Positions 34,925-46,890 of a DNA stretch of 64,000 bases are shown here, in pieces. The notes under the pieces are model-generated. The model saw only the letters and a list, made by a program, of their open reading frames with translations. It ran no database searches and was not told the origin of the DNA. Numbering within the stretch: position 1 is the stretch's first letter; every line of letters starts with the position of its first letter. The translations under genes and the position numbers were made by a program. The stretch is from Gyrodactylus bullatarudis (taxonomy: Eukaryota; Platyhelminthes; Monogenea; Gyrodactylidea; Gyrodactylidae), in the NCBI GenBank assembly GCA_012064415.1, contig SSNU01000265.1, positions 62,001-126,000 of the forward strand, given 5' to 3'.

Positions 34925-35275
34925 TGAGTAATTTTTATTGTAGGATTTTTACAGAAACTTTTAGGTTTTATATCTTGAGTAATTGCCCTTAATTTATGAT
35001 TAAATTCTTATCTTTTCTGTCTATTCTTGATCGTAAACAACTTCTTTTGGCCATTCTTATATCAATACAATTTTGAGCTCAAAGTTCAAAAAAAAACGAG
35101 AATTTGGGGGCCTCTTCGAGATTTGAAATGTGCTAAATTTCTTTAATGATTGATTTTTTCAAAATACATTTTTCTCCATATCGTGAAAGTTGGCCTCGTG
35201 TTCCAGATCCGAACAAGTCTTGATCAATTTCGATTTCTCGACAAAAAAAATTGAGAAAAACTTCTTATCTTCATG
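34925..35275. repeat. Fold-back element, subfamily B, short diverged copy
   Basis: It contains AACTTCTTTTGGCCATTCTT, TTTTGAGCTCAAAGTTC and the right-arm blocks TTTTCTCCATATCGTGAAAG and TTGATCAATTTCGATTTCTC, ending CTTCTTATCTTCATGTTC. Confidence 0.6.
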
Positions 35276-35879
35276 TTCAAAAAAGAATTTCATGTAACAT
35301 TAGTTCTAAATTAATTTTTCTGGTAATACATCAGAAATCATTATCTCTAGTAAAGCTAACAAAAAATTGGATTACTCAGAAATAATGAACTGAAATTTGA
35401 AAGCAAACAGTATGTTTAAACAAGAAGAACGAGATTAAATTTCCAATAATTAAATGATTTGCGTGGAAATCTGATCATAAAACGCAATACTTTTACGAGA
35501 GGGATAGTTTCACTAAATTTATCTTCGAAATTGAAAAATATACAGACAGAATAAAAAGATTAAAAATATCATCATTTCAACCTTCTTTTCATTTCTCAAT
35601 CGATGATTTAGCAGAGGAATTCATTCAAATCTCAATCTTTAAGAATATTTTCTCTTACCTAAGTTCGAGAAATTCAAAAAACTCTACAAAACTATTATTT
35701 GAGTATTAACAAGCCTCCACGTCAGCTTTGGTAAGAGAATAGATGGGTTCTTTTCATTCTACCTAATTCAGAGAACTTATTTTTAAATCAAGTATTATTC
35801 ATATACAAAGGACGTTGAAAAATTAACCGCTAAGGACTGTATAAATTTGGTAAAATCAATCGACGGAAAAGACATTGTT

Positions 35880-36200
35880 TATCAAACTGCTTAGTGAGAA
35901 AGAATCCGGATTTTTAAGTTCTTATTCTCAGTTGAGAAGTTATTTCGAATGGAATAAAATCCTCAAACACAGGAACTCATACAGATGAGGATTCTAAACT
36001 CGTTGCTTCTTTCTTTTGCTTGAACCTTTGTGCTAATGCATACTTTAATAGCCTGCCAGTTATAGCTCTGGATGGCTGCCATATGAAAAATCGGTTAAAT
36101 TATATTCTTCTCACAGCCACTGGAATCTATGGAAACAATGAAATATTTCCTATAGCTGTGGCTTTTGTTCAAACAGCGAGTGGCCTGATAATAAGTTTAC
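35880..36200 (+). pseudogene. MULE (Mutator-like) transposase relic
   Basis: Two pieces in different frames (SSYSQLRSYFEWNKILKHRN, then after a frameshift near 35,955 NTGTHTDEDSKLVASFFCLN) lead into LPVIALDGCHMKNRLNYILL and TATGIYGNNEIFPIAVAFV. This is the core of the MULE transposase domain, with the first catalytic Asp in ALDGCH. The frame ends shortly after, so the catalytic region is truncated. It is an old dead copy and no MULE termini were found. Confidence 0.8.
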
Positions 36201-36904
36201 CTTGTTGCCTTGTTAATACTCAAACAGTAGTTTTTTAAAGTTTTTCGAAATTCTCTTGTGTGACTGTATTTTTTGCATTTGATTTCATTGCTTCAATAGA
36301 TGACAACAGACATCGAAATTTCCTGAGAGGATTAGATTTTTAGACTCTAAATTTACTCTCTCGGATTGTGATAACCTTTATGATCTAAAATCAAATATGT
36401 AATATTTAAGAACTAAACTTGATTACTCTTTGTCTCTTCTTTACTCTAATTTACATTTGACTGAATAAGTCCCCTTTTAGATCCCTTTTATATTCAATAA
36501 AGTTAAACCTCTGACTGTGAATTGATGTAACACCTGGCTTGCTGTCGTTGCTCACTTTGCAATCAATCTCTACTCAGTGTGTTTTAGAGACTAATTCTGC
36601 TGAAGGACCCTAAGCGGATGTGCCGAACACAGAAACCCAGGATGTCTCGTCTTGCTTTTGGATTTTATGATTTTTTTAAATTATATTTTGAACTTGTTTT
36701 TCTTACATATTTATGTTATATATATGAATTTATTCAATAAAATGTTGCAATTTCAAAAAAAGGATAAATTAAAGAAGGCTTCAAATCATTTGGCAGTGAA
36801 CTCATCTTCTTCTTCAGCTGGTGTAATGATTTCTTTAATCACTTTAGACTGTAAGCTTCTTTAGAAACAGCAGCCTGACAACTCTCAAAGTCTATCCAGC
36901 TAAA
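36201..36904. other. Unassigned stretch
   Basis: No feature can be supported. A plus-strand frame at 36,652-36,864 is short and hydrophobic, then serine-rich, and is not recognised. Confidence 0.4.
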
Positions 36905-37195
36905 ACCCTGATCTGAATTCAATTGAAAACTTAATTAGACAGGAAAAATTATTTATTTGATTTTCCATGATCAAATAACCCCAAAAGTTGTGGAAATTGA
37001 CCAAAATTAAGAACTCAAAAATTTTATCGATATCGAATTCACATAAATTATTGTGGAAAATCGAACCATTTGGATTTTTTTGATAATCACGAAAGAAAAT
37101 TATCCAAACTTTAGAAGTTGATGGGTTTCTTGGAAACAGAAAGTTCAACCTCTACACCCAAATGCAAATTCTCATCTTTATATCAGTTAGGTTTA
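36905..37195. repeat. Fold-back fragment, subfamily A
   Basis: It contains TTGACCAAAATTAAGAACTC and ends with AATTCTCATCTTTATATCAG followed by TTAGGTTTA, the A right terminus. Confidence 0.55.
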
Positions 37196-38387
37196 ATTCC
37201 CTAATTTAACCTCCGTCTGTAGTTTGGCAAACAATGAAACGTAATCTCCCCTGTTCATGGTCTCATACAACGTACTTTCCAGACAATAATCCATTGTATT
37301 AAAGAAACTTAATCTCATTTTAAAAGATTAGCTTACCACTCCATACTGCTCATTAAAATATTCCTATATAAGAAGGTAAAAAAGGGATTATCTCAGCATT
37401 ATCACTTTTTTTATTAATCCTTCTTTGTTAGCTTACACAAACTTTACAAACCAGACGTACGAAATTTAGGGTGGAGGGATGTAAACTTTTAAGATTCATG
37501 ACTTAAAATTAAAAAATTTGATATTTTTCATATCATGGTCATTTCTATCAAGGTATTTTTTAGCAAATTATTAGAAAGAAAAATGGCCTAATCGAAAAAG
37601 ACTTTGAAGGTTAGATAACACCTGTAATTAGTTTATTTATAGGATGACAGTTTGAAATCGTCCGTATTTATTTGAAAAAGAACAAATTACAAGTTAATTA
37701 AAACTATTAAATTTGCCAAAGATTTCTCTGTCTTGGATACAAGTTTTGTATAATATTTTATTGTATAATCCAAGTAACACCAAAATGGAATTTCAAACAT
37801 GTACTGAGTTTCGTATGAGAAGGTTGATTATTTCACGAATCAGCCAGCATGAAAAGTTCTAAAAGCAGCCAATTAGTATGGGAAAGAATCGTAATCACGA
37901 GGCTCTAAAATCTTCTGGTAATCACTTACACTGTATATTATAATATAATTATTAATTCATAATTAATCATTTCCAATTCTATGAGGAATTGAAAAAGAGG
38001 GGAGTGTCCTTCTTTCCGTGAATATATTCAATTGCTATCCTGCTGAAATAAAAATTCCAATTTTGATCTGCAATCTATTGGGATAGAAAACATGCATTGA
38101 TTTGTCAATCAGACTGACTGACAAGGAAAGACGGACTAGATTGATTAGTCGATAGAAAACTATCCCTAATTTTATATATTTTTACAACGCAACATGTATT
38201 CACTACTATTTTATATTATAATGATGAACTACCAATGATAACCTTTAGAGAATAAAATCCATCTAATCACAAGACCAGAAAATCTGATATCGGAATTTTT
38301 ATCCAAACAGAATATCAATTTAAGCCCAAGTAAACAGATGTACTAAACTTAAAGAATAAGCTTATCAATAACAGTTACTCTCGATAA
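37196..38387. other. AT-rich stretch, nothing recognised
   Basis: No gene, RNA or element end is visible. Confidence 0.45.
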
Positions 38388-39022
38388 ATTTGGGTCATGA
38401 TTCTTTTGGGAATCGATTCAAAAGGTACACTTTCAAAGATTAACACAAAGATAGCCAAGTGTCTTCAGGATTTGATGAGACGCTTTAAAAATTTTATTCT
38501 AAATAATTCTGCAATCAAAAAGACCTCTCAATTTTGTTTAAATGTTGTGACTAATTCGTACTGAAATTTTGAAAAAAAACAATTTTCCAGGAAATTATGG
38601 CATATGTCAAATCTCAAATCTCAAATTCCCTTTTTTTAAACTTTGAGTTGAAAATTTTTCTCTGATTTCAAATTGAGAAAGTTAATTTCTAGGATAACAA
38701 ATTTGTAATATTTCAGGGATCTTGGATTATCAAAAAATTCATTAATTTTCACGCAGTAAAAATGATGAAAATTCAATTTTCACACGATAATGGGGTGAAT
38801 CTCAAAATCTGATTGAGCATATTTAATTTATTTGACTAATCGTGATCCTAAAAAATAACTTTTAATCACTCTATAACTTTGAAATCAACAAAAATGGGAA
38901 TTTTGCGCTAACTCGAGATCAGAAATACATTTCTTAATTTCCTTAATTGTTTTTCTTCCTATCTTGAAAGTGTACCTCTAAAAAATCTTGATGAAAAAAT
39001 TGGGAATTTTGTAAAAAATACT
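38388..39022. repeat. Fold-back element, mixed B/C character
   Basis: The left end (CTCGATAAATTTGGGTCATG, ATTCAAAAGGTACACTTTCA) is C-like. The centre (CTTTGAGTTGAAAATTTTTC and GATCCTAAAAAATAACTTTT) and the right end (ATCTTGATGAAAAAATTGGG) are B-like. It suggests recombination between, or a common ancestor of, the two subfamilies. Confidence 0.6.
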
Positions 39023-40073
39023 ACAGTTGAAGTGTGTCAGATAATCTTGGTCTCACTTTTGCAATTTGAAGAATTTCAAAAAAGTTACAAACGAATTACA
39101 ATTTGAAACAATTCCGTTTTCTAATTCAATCATCAGTGCTAGAAGGAATTTTAATTTTCCTTCTCAACAAGAAATAGCCAAGGCATTAGTAAAATTGGGC
39201 CGAGAATATTCTCAATTTAATTCATCTCTTCCCTTAATGCTGGACGCAATGAGTATGGAGAGAAATGAGATGATAACGATGTTCCGTTCTTCTTTCACTT
39301 ATTCCCATGAGACTTGCGCATATCTCAGTACCATGAATCTATCTTACATAAAATGATTATACTCTCTCAGAATAAGCTTATCAAAAAAGATGTCCAAGTC
39401 ATTTCTAAATACAACGCAAATTCCATGATAATACACTATATTTATACATTTGCATTGCATTCAATGTGAAAACTGTTCATTTCCCATCATTTGATGATAT
39501 CATAAACTTATATTTATGCTGGATTAAGATCTAATTTTATCATCAAACAAAACTGCTAAGCAGTTATGAGTACCAGACGAAATTTTCCATAATTGGTAAT
39601 ACAAAATTTTTAACTTTTCGATTTTATGCGTTCATTTGATAGAAAATAAGAGAAGAAGAAGAAAAAATTCCTATTGAACCTTATGTTTTTGGGGAAAAAT
39701 GATGAGTGAAAAAAAAAAAAGTGAGTTGATGCAAAAACAAAAATTTTTACTTGAATTTTATGATTTTTTTCAATAAATTTTTCTTGAGTTATTGCCAAAA
39801 AATGAGTATATGGATAAGGGATTGTCCAAAATGCACACCTAGTTAATATGAAAATGGGAATTTATGATTTTTACAAAATTCTTAATTTTTTCATCAAGAA
39901 ATAGAATTTGATCAAGAATTTTTTTAAATATTAATATTAATACTCTAAAACTCAAAAAAAATCATAATTTCAATAAATCGAATCTCTTCTCAGTTCTTAA
40001 ATTGAATTAGAGCTATTAATATGATTGCACGTCTTTGCATGACTAAATGATATTTGATTTCCTACGCCACATA
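39023..40073. other. Stretch with one unrecognised open frame and a B fragment
   Basis: A plus-strand frame at 39,066-39,356 encodes a helical-looking peptide (contains QQEIAKALVKLGREYSQF) of unknown family, possibly an exon. A B left-arm fragment lies at 39,837-39,918. Confidence 0.3.
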
Positions 40074-40250
40074 TAGGGTTCTGAACCCATTGAACCCTTT
40101 CAAAAAAAATTCTTTAACCAATAAAAATGATAAAATTCCAACACTCTGATTTGTTCACATATAGTAATCCAATAGAATTCCAGAATGTTGAAAAATTTTC
40201 TTTGTCCCTATTGGCTCCACCTTAATGGGTGTGAAGGGTTCCGAACCCTA
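40074..40250. mobile_element. hAT-like miniature element
   Basis: The inverted ends TAGGGTTCTGAACCC and GGGTTCCGAACCCTA bound 177 bp. Flanks GCCACATA and GCCATATG look like an 8-bp target duplication with two transitions. The 8-bp duplication and TAGGG start suit hAT. It has no coding capacity. Confidence 0.5.
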
Positions 40251-40607
40251 GCCATATGATGAATTAATGTGGTGCATTCTGATTGGTTTGAATATTTCTA
40301 ACCAACCAAATTAAAGCAATTTACCTTGTTCACTATACAATGACTTGTTATTGATGTCTCATCCTATTGTATATTACATAAAATACGGATAGATATTAAA
40401 TCTTAGAAATAATACTTTATTGAAAAAATAATACATAATAAGATGTTATAACTCTGGACCCTGGGGTCCAAAAGAAAATATGAATAGCCTAACTTGAATT
40501 TCAGAGCCGAGAAAATCTCTGGTTAAAATATGATTTTTAAGACTTTTTGAGGCCCTACTTATTACCAAAAGTGAAATTTTTTTGTAATACTTATCAATAA
40601 ATGCATA

Positions 40608-40690
40608 TAAAGCTGTTCTCGATGAATTTGGGAATTCATGATTTTTACAAAAATCTCATTCTGAAAAATCTGAATTGAGAAAAAAAAAGT
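40608..40690. repeat. Fold-back fragment, subfamily C (left end)
   Basis: AAGCTGTTCTCGATGAATTT followed by GGGAATTCATGATTTTTACA is the C terminus. The rest is missing. Just upstream, near 40,546, is a lone family D right end (TTTTTGAGGCCCTA). Confidence 0.6.
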
Positions 40691-41184
40691 GAAAACATGT
40701 AACACTTATTAACAATCAACAATAGAGCACTGCTTTTCTTTTAAAGAATTTCTCTAACTCGCAGATTTGTGTTCAATTCCTATATAGTATTTTTAAAAGC
40801 TCAAATACATTGTATTTGTGTGTATTTCGAGTCAGATTAAAAAGATACAAATATTGCTAAAATTAAAAATACAGTTCCTGTCGGCTTGGCACTGGTGGCA
40901 TAGTGCCCAGACCAAATCTTTCTATTAATTATTACCTACAAAGCTTTCAGAAAATTTCCGACTCCTAGATTAAAGTATTTCAAGCAAAGATTTTAGTATG
41001 AATCAAATGCTCATGTTTTGAACATTTTGGTAAATTTGAATACACAAGTTCTTATCTCATAAAAAAATGGACAACAGGTTAGATAGGAAGAAACAAAGTT
41101 GTTTTTTTTAATTAGCTACATGATCTCTATGATCTTATTTTTATATAAAAAGATTTTTGTTAGAAAAAAATAGTAAAATAGTCA

Positions 41185-41713
41185 CATGAGTAAAATGGGT
41201 TGATGCCAGTAATAAGAATATAGCGCTTTTATTTCGTGGCATACTCATCAGCTTTTACATGCCAAAATTGTGTACAGAATATTTACATAAATACCAAGAC
41301 CAACACTGGTATCAACCCTAAGAAAAAGAAACAGATCAGACGATGACATAGGACAAAATAAGATCACCAAATATTTTTCACAGATGTAACCTTTATATTC
41401 ATACCTCATATTTTCACATTACTTTGTGCTTTCAATTACAGTAACACTACCCATCACCTTTTACATAATTTCTATTGTTATTACTATTAGTCATATTACA
41501 GAGTTAAATGTGATAGGGATAGATATCACTCTTACATCCCAAAGAGTCTATGTTATTATTATACACACGCACCAGAGAACAACCAATGAGAGCTAAAACC
41601 AATATTTTGTACACAATTTTCTTTATATAAATCTGGCATGTAAAAGCTGATGAGTATGCCACGAAATAAAAGCGCTATATTCTTATAACTGGCATCAACC
41701 CTTTTTACTCATG
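41185..41713. mobile_element. Miniature element with ~78-bp TIRs
   Basis: CATGAGTAAAATGGGTTGAT to CATCAGCTTTTACATGCCA at the left is repeated almost exactly in reverse complement at 41,634-41,713. The interior is about 370 bp and non-coding. The 13-bp direct repeat AGTAAAATAGTCA lies immediately left of the element (41,172-41,184) and again 53 bp beyond its right TIR (41,767-41,779). The superfamily is unknown. Confidence 0.7.
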
Positions 41714-42249
41714 GAATTATCTGTAGCTCAACTAAAAACACAGATCAAGGAGTTTCTCTCTCGAAAAGTAAAATAGTCATGTGTATATGGTACAAAGTTT
41801 GCGATAATTTTTACAATCTGTGAGATGTTCTGATTTTTAAATACGTCAAAATTTAATTGGAATCTATTTTATCCAACATTTTGTTTTTAACAGCCATTAT
41901 TACTTTCCCTAAAAAACAATACAGTATTTATTTATAATACTACCCAATAGCATTAAGACATACATATCAATATATTTGTACACGATCATCAATAACCAAT
42001 AAGAGAATAGAATGCTCATTGACCAATAGAAATAAAGGAGGTTAATTTGTATCATCACGTGGGTACACCACTCATATTTCATTGTGTACACCTCGTGGTA
42101 TGTTCTCTATAAAACCATATTGCTCTCTAATCTTTTCTCATGTACCTGTCATTAGCCTTATCTGTTACTTGTACAAATCATTAAATTGAATATATATCTT
42201 TTCCAACCACAACATGTTCCTCCATGCCCAACACTACATGTTTTAATAA

Positions 42250-42952
42250 TATGACATAAAGAGGAGAATTTACTATTTTTACAAAAAAACTCAATATTTT
42301 TCTCCGGATTCACAGAAAAAAGAATTCTTTAAATTGGCTCTAAAACGGAATGAGCCAATAAGATATGGATATTCGAAAAAATTCCGAAAAAATTTCAATC
42401 TGACCAAAATTAGGCTGTTTTTCGAAAAATGTACCAAATTTCTACTTTTTTAACTTTTGAGCCCAAAATTTTTATCGATTTCGATGATTCGAAGCTGTTA
42501 AGTAATGTTATTTGGGATCAACATTAGACAAAGAATTCGAATTTGGCCATAGTGATAGCGAAGATCTTACTGTTCCAGAGAAAAAGTTAGACTTACAGAT
42601 TTCCGATAATTTGCCTTCATGATAATCGAAAAATTCAAATGGTTCGATTTCCCACAGTAATGACGAGTTTCAGTGAATTTCTGCAGGTGAATTCAAATTC
42701 TTTGTTCAATGTTGATCCCAAAATATCACTACTCAACTGCTTCAAATCATCGAAATCGATAAAACTTTTGGACTCAAAAGTTGAAAAGGTGGAAATTTGG
42801 ATTTGAAATTTGCATTTCCGAAATTCGAAATTTTTTGAATATTAGCTCATTCCACGTAGAATTCAAATTAATTTTTTCTGTGAATCTGTAGAAAAATATT
42901 GAATTTTTTGAAAAAATAGTGAATTCTCATTTTCATGTCAATTAGGTTTACA
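42250..42952. repeat. Fold-back element, subfamily A, complete
   Basis: The arms GAGAATTTACTATTTTTACA and ATAGTGAATTCTCATTTTCA bound about 700 bp. Mirrored blocks include ATCAACATTAGACAAAGAAT against TTCTTTGTTCAATGTTGATC, and TTTTTATCGATTTCGATGAT against ATCATCGAAATCGATAAAAC. Confidence 0.8.
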
Positions 42953-44596
42953 TGCACCACTGGATGCAAAATTTAATTTTCTATTCAATGTTAGCCTGTT
43001 GACAATTTTTCTAAATGATTTTGATCAATTAGTAAGTCCAATCAAGGGGATATTCGAATTTTTCGTTTTTCGTTGTTAATCATGTTCTTTAACACTCTTC
43101 TTATACTGATTGGTTAATTTTATACTACCCTGGACAGTATAAATATAATGCCATTTTTCTTTATCACTTCTAATAATTAATCCTTTTACTACTGGTGATA
43201 ATGTGCAAGCCTAAAAGGTCACGCACAAGATTCAAAATTCTGATCGCAAATTAAAAATCTAGAATATCAAGGGATGATCAAGATTGTTGGAAAAAAAATC
43301 TGGACTAGAATACTTTCTTATCCCACAACATAAAATAATATTGATCCGAATATTATCGAGTGAGCAGATACTGTTTATGGAAAATATTTCTCAATTTCTT
43401 TTTTTCACAGATTCAAAAGATATCAATATTCAGGGAATTTTAGTCTGAATAAAGCAATGTTATATATGATTCTTACTTGGATCTCTGCTCAAAAGAGACT
43501 GGTTGAAGAAAATTTGCAGATTGGCTGGTAAAAAGAAGTCTTTCAGAAACCCAATTAAGAAGATCATATTTCAACAGATCCATCATATTCAAGGGGTTTT
43601 GAATTATAAAATATTTCATTGATTTTCAAAAGATACAGTGAAATGATCAAGTAATCGAAATTAAACTCCCAGAGTTCAATTGATCTCATAACAAGGGTTT
43701 ATTCCAAAATATGATATCATTAGTCCATCTGTAGAAGCGCTTATGCCTCAAAATTTGAGTAACAAAAATTTACATGATTTATCAATTATTTTGGTGAAAA
43801 TGAATTTTTTCTTTCTAAAAGATGAACAGCAATATCATCTTTTACTTTGGCTATGCTATCTACCACTTTTAAATGAAAGGCGATACCCAAATTTGCTGAA
43901 GGGAAACACACATCAAGCATTTTGCCTATCAAGTTTTTTTTTAATTTTACAGACAACTTTAGTTCATCAGTTAGAAAAAGGTTTAATTCAAGAATTGGGG
44001 TCTAGTAGGGACATCTTGTTAATCGCCATGTGACCCGAGAGAAATGATTAAAGTTGATCACAGTCGTGACATTTTTTTAAAGCACCATGTCGATTTCTTC
44101 GAAATCGATAGGCTAAAAGTAACGGACCAGTTCTTGAATTCCTTTCTTTCTCAGCAGAGATCTATTTACCAAGAATGGGTTTTCTCGAAAATTCACTTTG
44201 CTAAATATTAATTAATCGGGTACCAAGAAGAGTTTATCATGAGACCTTACCAATCAATAATCAGACAAGAAAACAGAATACCAAAAATCATTATTTGATT
44301 TAGTCCAGCAATTTTCAATGAATCAGAATGCTTGGTATTAGACACTGAGGTCAATTCCAAGATTAAGCATTTGGCAATATCTAATTTTGAATTTGAAAAA
44401 CCCTGTTTGATTACTCTTTCCCTTTGAAATTAATAACAGTTTAGCACCAACTCAAAAATTGAAAAAAATGATCATATTTTTCTTATAAAACATTTTTTCT
44501 AATTTTTTCCTTTAATGGGTTTAATTTCAGTCAGTTCAACTACAGATTTGCAATGAAAAAAATGGGATTTCCTCAACCTGCTGTAATATCATTTGA
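42953..44596. other. AT-rich stretch without a recognised gene
   Basis: A plus-strand frame at 43,743-44,033 is open but unrecognised. A CCCTTTTGAACC-type element end was not found. Nothing else can be supported. Confidence 0.4.
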
Positions 44597-44637
44597 AAAT
44601 GGATCTGTAAAGAAAAGTCTCCCTGGAATGGATTCTC

Positions 44638-45317
44638 CAAAACTTGAACCCAGAGGATATAAAGCCTAGTCCTACGACATTTTGACTATGTTGCTCCTCT
44701 TACTCCTAGCATTACTTACAAAAGTGCTATTGCATTGGAACAAATCCAATATAGATTTCTAAAATCAATATTTCCTTGCCTATACCCATATAATGACTTA
44801 ATTATATCATCTGATCTGTCACCCTTATGGGTCAGAAGGTTAGCTTTTGTTGTGAAGTTCTTTATAACATTTATTTCAAATGTGAATAAAGGTTACAATC
44901 TCAGAAACTCAACTTACGAAGAAAATTTTCTGGCCCCTCATTTTAGATTGTTAGAAAAAAGGTTTTCACTTTGGGAATGTGACAATCTACATGATCTTAA
45001 ATCTATAATTACTCATGTCAGATCATAAATTGACTATTCAAAATCACTTCTTGACCCCCACTTTTAATTATTTCACTATTATATTGTGAAAATTATTGAT
45101 CAAATATTAACGTGAAAATATCATGGAATTTCAGCATCCTTCAGAATCGATGCGTCTAAACTAAGTAGAGGAGTTGGTCAAGTTTGATAACTATGATCCT
45201 GCTCTGCCAACTGGCCTAGGATGAAGTCTAACTTTAAATCTTGTGAACACCATCTATTTCTGTGTATAATATTTTCATGCTTTTATTATTTAATAAAGGT
45301 GCAACTTCAAAGAAAAA
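44638..45317 (+). pseudogene. 5'-truncated non-LTR retrotransposon with long target duplication
   Basis: The frame LVLRHFDYVAPLTPSITYKS, then ALEQIQYRFLKSIFP and LSPLWVRRLAF, to the stop at 45,028, matches the C-terminal part of the non-LTR copy at 54.1 kb (SKLDYCSALI, LERIQFRFIRKCVG, FPIWLRRIS). A 3' tail follows and ends AATAAAGGTGCAAC. Near-identical segments ATGGATCTGTAAAGAAAA plus about 20 more bases flank it at 44,600-44,637 and 45,320-45,356, as expected for a long target duplication. It is dead, lacking RT. Confidence 0.75.
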
Positions 45318-45489
45318 ATGGATCTGTAAAGAAAATTCTGCCTGGAAAGAATCAAGCTTGAGATGGTAGACAAAAATAATAAAATATGAATCAGCTAAAC
45401 TTTAATATATTAAATATTTTTTTAACTATAAATAAGTCAATAAAAGATGATTATTTCAACAAGAATTTTTCATATTTTTGACGAATTTG

Positions 45490-46125
45490 AAGCCAAGTAA
45501 TATGAAAATAGGAATTTATAATTTTTACAAAATTCTCATTTTTTCATCAAAAATTCGAATTTGATCAAGATTGAGATCATTCGTGAGATTGAGAAAAAAA
45601 ATTTGAAAAGATCTATTTTTAAGGAAATTTTGGCATATTTCAAATCTTGAAATCGCGCTAAATTTAAATTTTTTAAACTTTGATTTGAAAATTTTTACTG
45701 ATTTCAAAGTGATCAGAAGTTGATATTTTCGGATCAAGATTAGACAAAGAAATCAAATATGCTGAATCTGATTTTGTGAAAATTGAATTTTCGAATATTT
45801 TGCCTACTTAAAAATAAATGAAATTTTGATGATTCAAGATACCTGAAAATTAACGGATTTATCAAAATTTTTATGATGATAATTGGTTTTCTTGTCTTAA
45901 CGTGATCCTAAATATCAACTCTCTCACTTTGAAATCAACAAAATTGTTCAACTCAAAGTGCAAAAAAATGAAAAGTTGGCCCTACTTCAAATTTGCCCTA
46001 ATCTCCTTAAAAACTATATTTTTTCATCTCGTGAAAGTGGGCCTCATTCCAAAAGAAACTTGATCAGATTCAAATTTTAAATAAAAAAATGAGAATTTAG
46101 TAAATTCCCATCTTCATATTAGATG
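45490..46125. repeat. Fold-back element, subfamily B, complete
   Basis: The left arm AAGTAATATGAAAATAGGAA and right arm AGTAAATTCCCATCTTCATA bound about 635 bp. Mirrored blocks include TCTTGAAATCGCGCTAAATT, TGAAATCAACAAAATTGTTC and CTCGTGAAAGTGGGCCTCAT. Confidence 0.75.
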
Positions 46126-46254
46126 TAGAATCTACAGTGTGGATGGTATTTTTATTATTGTTTAAAATTGCTAATTTCGACCCATGGAATGCTGTTTTAG
46201 AAAATAATTGTTCCTATTTTTTAACCTGGTTCTCAAGTCGAACCTTCCAATGAT

Positions 46255-46890
46255 TCCATCAAAAACTTTAAATATGCAGACGACATCAAAATGTAATCAG
46301 AAGCGGATCATATTGAATTCTCTCTATCACATCTTGGTCTTTCTCTTAATCATTCAAAAACAAAGATTATGATCCTATCAAACAGAATTCCAATTGAAAT
46401 CTCGTATAACCAAATGGTAATTACCTCCATAAATGTCCTCGGGCTTAACTACAACTCTAAGCATAGCACAAAAGATCATGCTCTAATAATCATTAAAGCC
46501 ATGAACTGCAAGTGCTATTTCCTCAAAAAGTTAGTCATGTCTTCTAACATAATATTAACCCTCCTCCAAAGTGTTATTCTTCCACACTTTGACTATGTTG
46601 CAGGACACTCAAGTCCAATTCTTCAGACAATATGTGATAAAATAGAAAGGATTCAATATCTCTATCTCCTCTCCTGTCTTGGCCCTCATTCTTAAAAGAA
46701 ACTCTGTAGAGATGACTAATATGTATTCATTAAGGCTCCGAAGAATTGCAACTCCAGCATCCCTTTACAGTAAACGACCTTCTACCCGACAATCAGGATA
46801 TAGCCTCAGACAAGGGAGTTGATTTTCTATTTTGCTTCACACCATACTCCTCTTGAAAGCCAGATTTCAGATCAATTTTCAAAAACATGA
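46255..46890 (+). pseudogene. Non-LTR retrotransposon relic (end of RT and C-terminal region)
   Basis: KNFKYADDIKM gives the catalytic YADD at about 46,272, followed at once by a stop. The frame then continues SLSHLGLSLNHSKTKIMILS, then INVLGLNYNSKHSTKDH and LPHFDYVAGHSSP. After more damage (stop at 46,693 and frameshifts) LRLRRIATPASLYSKR and SGYSLRQG match the homologous tail of the 54.1-kb copy. It belongs to the same family as the other non-LTR pieces in this window. Confidence 0.8.
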
